From: an uncultured Clostridia bacterium
GTDB taxonomy: Bacteria > Bacillota_I > Bacilli_A > RFN20 > CAG-288
NCBI GenBank assembly: GCA_900313465.1
Contig: OMRU01000036.1
Span: 1-7,256 of the forward strand
DNA length: 7,256 nt
Direction of reading: 5' to 3'
Positions 5,700-7,256 of this stretch are shown here, piece after piece. The notes beneath the pieces are model-generated. The model did no database searches. It saw only the letters and a list, made by a program, of their open reading frames with translations, and was not told the origin of the DNA. Position numbers and translations under genes: made by a program. Positions within the stretch are counted from its first letter, which is position 1; each line of letters opens with the position of its first letter.

Positions 5700-5708
5700 T
5701 GTTAGAAT
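5700..5708 (+). promoter_or_regulatory. Possible extended -10 promoter of the glycosyltransferase gene
   Basis: TGTTAGAAT fits an extended -10 (TGn plus TAGAAT, five of six). No good -35 is present; the nearest candidate lies inside the terminator stem. Transcription would begin near 5715, about 39 bases before the ATG. TATATT at 5734-5739 is an alternative but also lacks a -35. Confidence 0.35.
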
Positions 5709-5753
5709 AAAACTACACTAAAGGGTTCAATATTATATTGGTCGAGGTTTATC

Positions 5754-6755
5754 ATGAAATTACTTTCCATTGTTGTTTGTTGCTATAACTCTCAGGAATA
5801 TATGGCAACCGCCATCGAATCTTTATTAAAAGGTGGCGAAGATGTCGAAATCATCATCGTGGATGATGGCTCTAAGGATAATACCGGTAAGATTGCTGAC
5901 GAATATGTCGCCAAATATCCAACCATCTGTAAGGTTGTTCATCAGCCAAACGGTGGCCATGGCGCTGGTGTCCAGTCCGGTATCAGAGAAGCTACTGGTC
6001 AGTTCTTCAAGATTGTTGACTCTGATGACTGGGTTGATGATGAAGCTTATCAGAGAATGCTATCTGAAATCAGAGAAAAGGGTGATAAGGTTGATCTCTT
6101 TGTCAACGACTACACCTATTATCCTGATAAGGTCAAGGGTACCACTATCGGTTTTGGCCACAGAATGCCAGCTGATAAGATTATCACCTGGAAGGACGTC
6201 AAGCGTTTCAATGCCTCTCAGAACTTGTTGATTCATTCTTGTATGTTCAGAACTCAGATCTTAAAGGATTCTGATCTTCACATCCCAGTTCACACCTTCT
6301 ATGAAGATGACTATTGCGTCTATGCCCCACTCAGAAATGTGAAGAACATCTGTTACGTTCCTGTTTCTTTATATTGCTATTATGTCGGTAGAGCTGGTCA
6401 GTCCGTTCAAAAGGATGTCGCCATCAGAAGATATAAGGACTATCTCAAGGTCGCCATGGCTTGTATCAAGGAATACAACATCTATGACTATCTGAATGAT
6501 AAAGCCCACTTCAGAATGCTCTATCATGAAATCAGAATCTTCATCTCCTTAGGTTTCCTTCACACTCAGTTGAACAAAACTAAGGAAGCCAGAGCTGACT
6601 TAAAGGCCTTCTTCAAGGAATTCAAGCAGGTCAACCCAAGACTCTATCGTCGTATCCGTTGTTCTCTTATCGGCCCACAGGTCTGGCCAATCTTTGGTAG
6701 AATGAATTCTGCTATCACCTATTCCATCTCTCATTTGATTGTCAAATTCAACTAA
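5754..6755 (+). CDS. GT2-family glycosyltransferase
   Basis: This 333-residue protein is a family 2 glycosyltransferase with a GT-A fold, transferring a sugar from a nucleotide-sugar donor, probably to a cell-envelope polysaccharide or lipid-linked acceptor at the inner face of the membrane. The N-terminus LSIVVCCYN (4-12) is the typical first strand, VDDGS (36-40) binds the nucleotide, NGGHGAGVQSGI (66-77) is a common GT2 loop, and DSDDW (89-93) is the DXD-type metal site. YEDDYCVY near 184-191 is the likely place of the catalytic acid. No strong membrane helix is present apart from a mildly hydrophobic C-terminus. The ATG follows GAGGT (5744-5748) by five bases. Codon bias matches the upstream glycosidase, but a terminator lies between them, so they need not be one operon. 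Neither donor nor acceptor can be named. An IS3-type element begins about 33 bases after the stop. Confidence 0.9.
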   Translation: MKLLSIVVCCYNSQEYMATAIESLLKGGEDVEIIIVDDGSKDNTGKIADEYVAKYPTICKVVHQPNGGHGAGVQSGIREATGQFFKIVDSDDWVDDEAYQRMLSEIREKGDKVDLFVNDYTYYPDKVKGTTIGFGHRMPADKIITWKDVKRFNASQNLLIHSCMFRTQILKDSDLHIPVHTFYEDDYCVYAPLRNVKNICYVPVSLYCYYVGRAGQSVQKDVAIRRYKDYLKVAMACIKEYNIYDYLNDKAHFRMLYHEIRIFISLGFLHTQLNKTKEARADLKAFFKEFKQVNPRLYRRIRCSLIGPQVWPIFGRMNSAITYSISHLIVKFN

Positions 6756-6787
6756 AATTAGGGGCTGTTGAAAAAACCACATTAATT
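6756..6787 (+). other. Short spacer between the GT2 stop and the IS end
   Basis: No gene is seen here. The spacer contains GGGGCTGTTGAAAAAACC (6761-6778), a string that resembles terminal repeats of some other insertion sequences. TTAGGGG (6758-6764) can pair with CCCCTAA (6797-6803) inside the IS end. No clear terminator for the glycosyltransferase is present. Confidence 0.4.
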
Positions 6788-6818
6788 TGTTGTGAACCCC
6801 TAAACTTGGACCTTAAAA

Positions 6819-7256
6819 CTATCTTACTACATTAGCATTCCAATTGGTTAGCACCTCATGAGGTGCTAACCAATTTAATTTGGCCTGGATTCTCTTTTCG
6901 TTCCACCAGAGTATGTATTCTTCCAGTGCTGCTTTGAAGGTATCATAGTCATGGAATTCATATTCGTGGCCATAGAACATCTCCGTCTTGAGTCTTCCGA
7001 AGAAGTTTTCCATGACAGCATTGTCATGACAGTTGCCCTTTCGGGACATCGACTGGACGATGTTATGTTCCTTCAGCATCAACTGATATCTCTTCATCCG
7101 ATACTGCCATCCCTGATCGGAATGAAGAATCATTCCACCAAAGTCCTTTCGACCGCTAAACGCCATTTTCAGCATGTTCACTGTCTGCCTGAAGTTAGGA
7201 TTCCTTGAGATGTCATAGCCGACGATCTCATGATTGAACAGATCGATAATCGGTGA
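6819..7256 (-). CDS. IS3-family transposase, OrfB C-terminal part (rve integrase core)
   Basis: The frame is open from the window edge to the TAG at 6821-6819, giving 145 visible residues; internal GTG or ATG codons are not the true start. It begins SPIIDLFNHEIVGYDIS, the usual strand after the first catalytic Asp, which lies outside. The second catalytic Asp is in LHSDQGWQY and the catalytic Glu in AVMENFFGRLK, exactly 35 residues apart, the DD(35)E signature of IS3 transposases. The end, WWNEKRIQAKLNWLAPHEVL, matches the conserved C-terminal motif of the family. No frameshift or stop is seen, so the copy may be active. In this family OrfB is normally made as an OrfAB fusion by programmed frameshifting; that site is not in view. 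It points toward the GT2 gene. Confidence 0.93.
   Translation of the reverse strand, partial: SPIIDLFNHEIVGYDISRNPNFRQTVNMLKMAFSGRKDFGGMILHSDQGWQYRMKRYQLMLKEHNIVQSMSRKGNCHDNAVMENFFGRLKTEMFYGHEYEFHDYDTFKAALEEYILWWNEKRIQAKLNWLAPHEVLTNWNANVVR
6842..6875. repeat. Perfect 34-bp palindrome in the transposase 3' end
   Basis: AATTGGTTAGCACCTCA (6842-6858) is the exact reverse complement of the next 17 bases (6859-6875), with no spacer. It lies inside the transposase frame, over the codons for NWLAPHEVLTN, and ends 20 bases before its stop codon. As RNA it would form a very stable hairpin of about 15 pairs with a four-base loop. Confidence 0.9.

Larger units (their letters stand above)
6788..7256 (-). 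mobile_element. IS3-family (IS150-like) insertion sequence, one end, cut by the window
   Basis: The element is recognised from its DDE transposase on the minus strand and from a terminal-repeat-like end, TGTTGTGAACCCC then TAAACTTGGACC (6788-6812), which begins with TG as IS3-family ends do and has the CCCC...TTGGAC layout usual in the IS150 group. The boundary is an estimate, good to a few bases. The other end, the upstream helper reading frame and any target duplication lie beyond the window. Confidence 0.75.

Noticed and set aside
6951..7208. 85-residue + strand frame antisense to the transposase
   Set aside because: The opposite strand carries an intact DD(35)E transposase; this is its shadow.

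Overview
The window looks like chromosomal DNA of a low-GC Gram-positive bacterium (Bacillota). The evidence is AT-rich intergenic DNA, strong AGAGG/AAAGGAG ribosome-binding sites, tRNA genes with encoded CCA, an energy-coupling-factor (ECF) type membrane subunit and an IS3/IS150-type element. An Erysipelotrichia-like or related gut/oral Firmicute is a guess from overall style and cannot be proven here.

Layout. (1) 1-641, + strand: 3' part of an ECF-transporter S-component-like membrane protein, cut by the window edge. (2) 638-1504, - strand: a PlsC/LPLAT-family acyltransferase converging on gene 1, so that the two stop codons overlap. (3) 1561-1808, - strand: a tRNA-Val(CAC)/tRNA-Thr(UGU) pair with its own promoter and a rho-independent terminator. 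(4) 1818-2870, - strand: a Vps4/katanin-like AAA protein with an MIT-like N-terminal helical domain. Its P-loop is intact, but the Walker B, sensor 1, arginine-finger and pore-loop positions look degenerate. (5) 2871-3119: a 249-bp divergent promoter region with three inverted repeats. (6) 3120-5633, + strand: a cytoplasmic GH3 beta-glucosidase-type enzyme with an Fn3-like domain and a Cys/His-containing C-terminal extension. (7) 5659-5697: terminator. (8) 5754-6755, + strand: a GT2 glycosyltransferase. (9) About 6788 to the window end, - strand: one end of an IS3-family element with the C-terminal part of its DDE transposase, containing a perfect 34-bp palindrome.

How the parts relate. The genes do not form one obvious operon; each block has its own promoter-like or terminator-like signals. 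The GH3 enzyme probably releases sugar from imported glycosides under a cre-like or palindromic operator, fitting carbon-source control. The acyltransferase and GT2 enzyme fit phospholipid or cell-envelope glycan metabolism. The AAA protein is the least expected gene. It has an undamaged reading frame and a strong ribosome-binding site, yet appears to have lost the residues for ATP hydrolysis and substrate threading while keeping the nucleotide-binding loop. It is the best candidate in the window for something undescribed.
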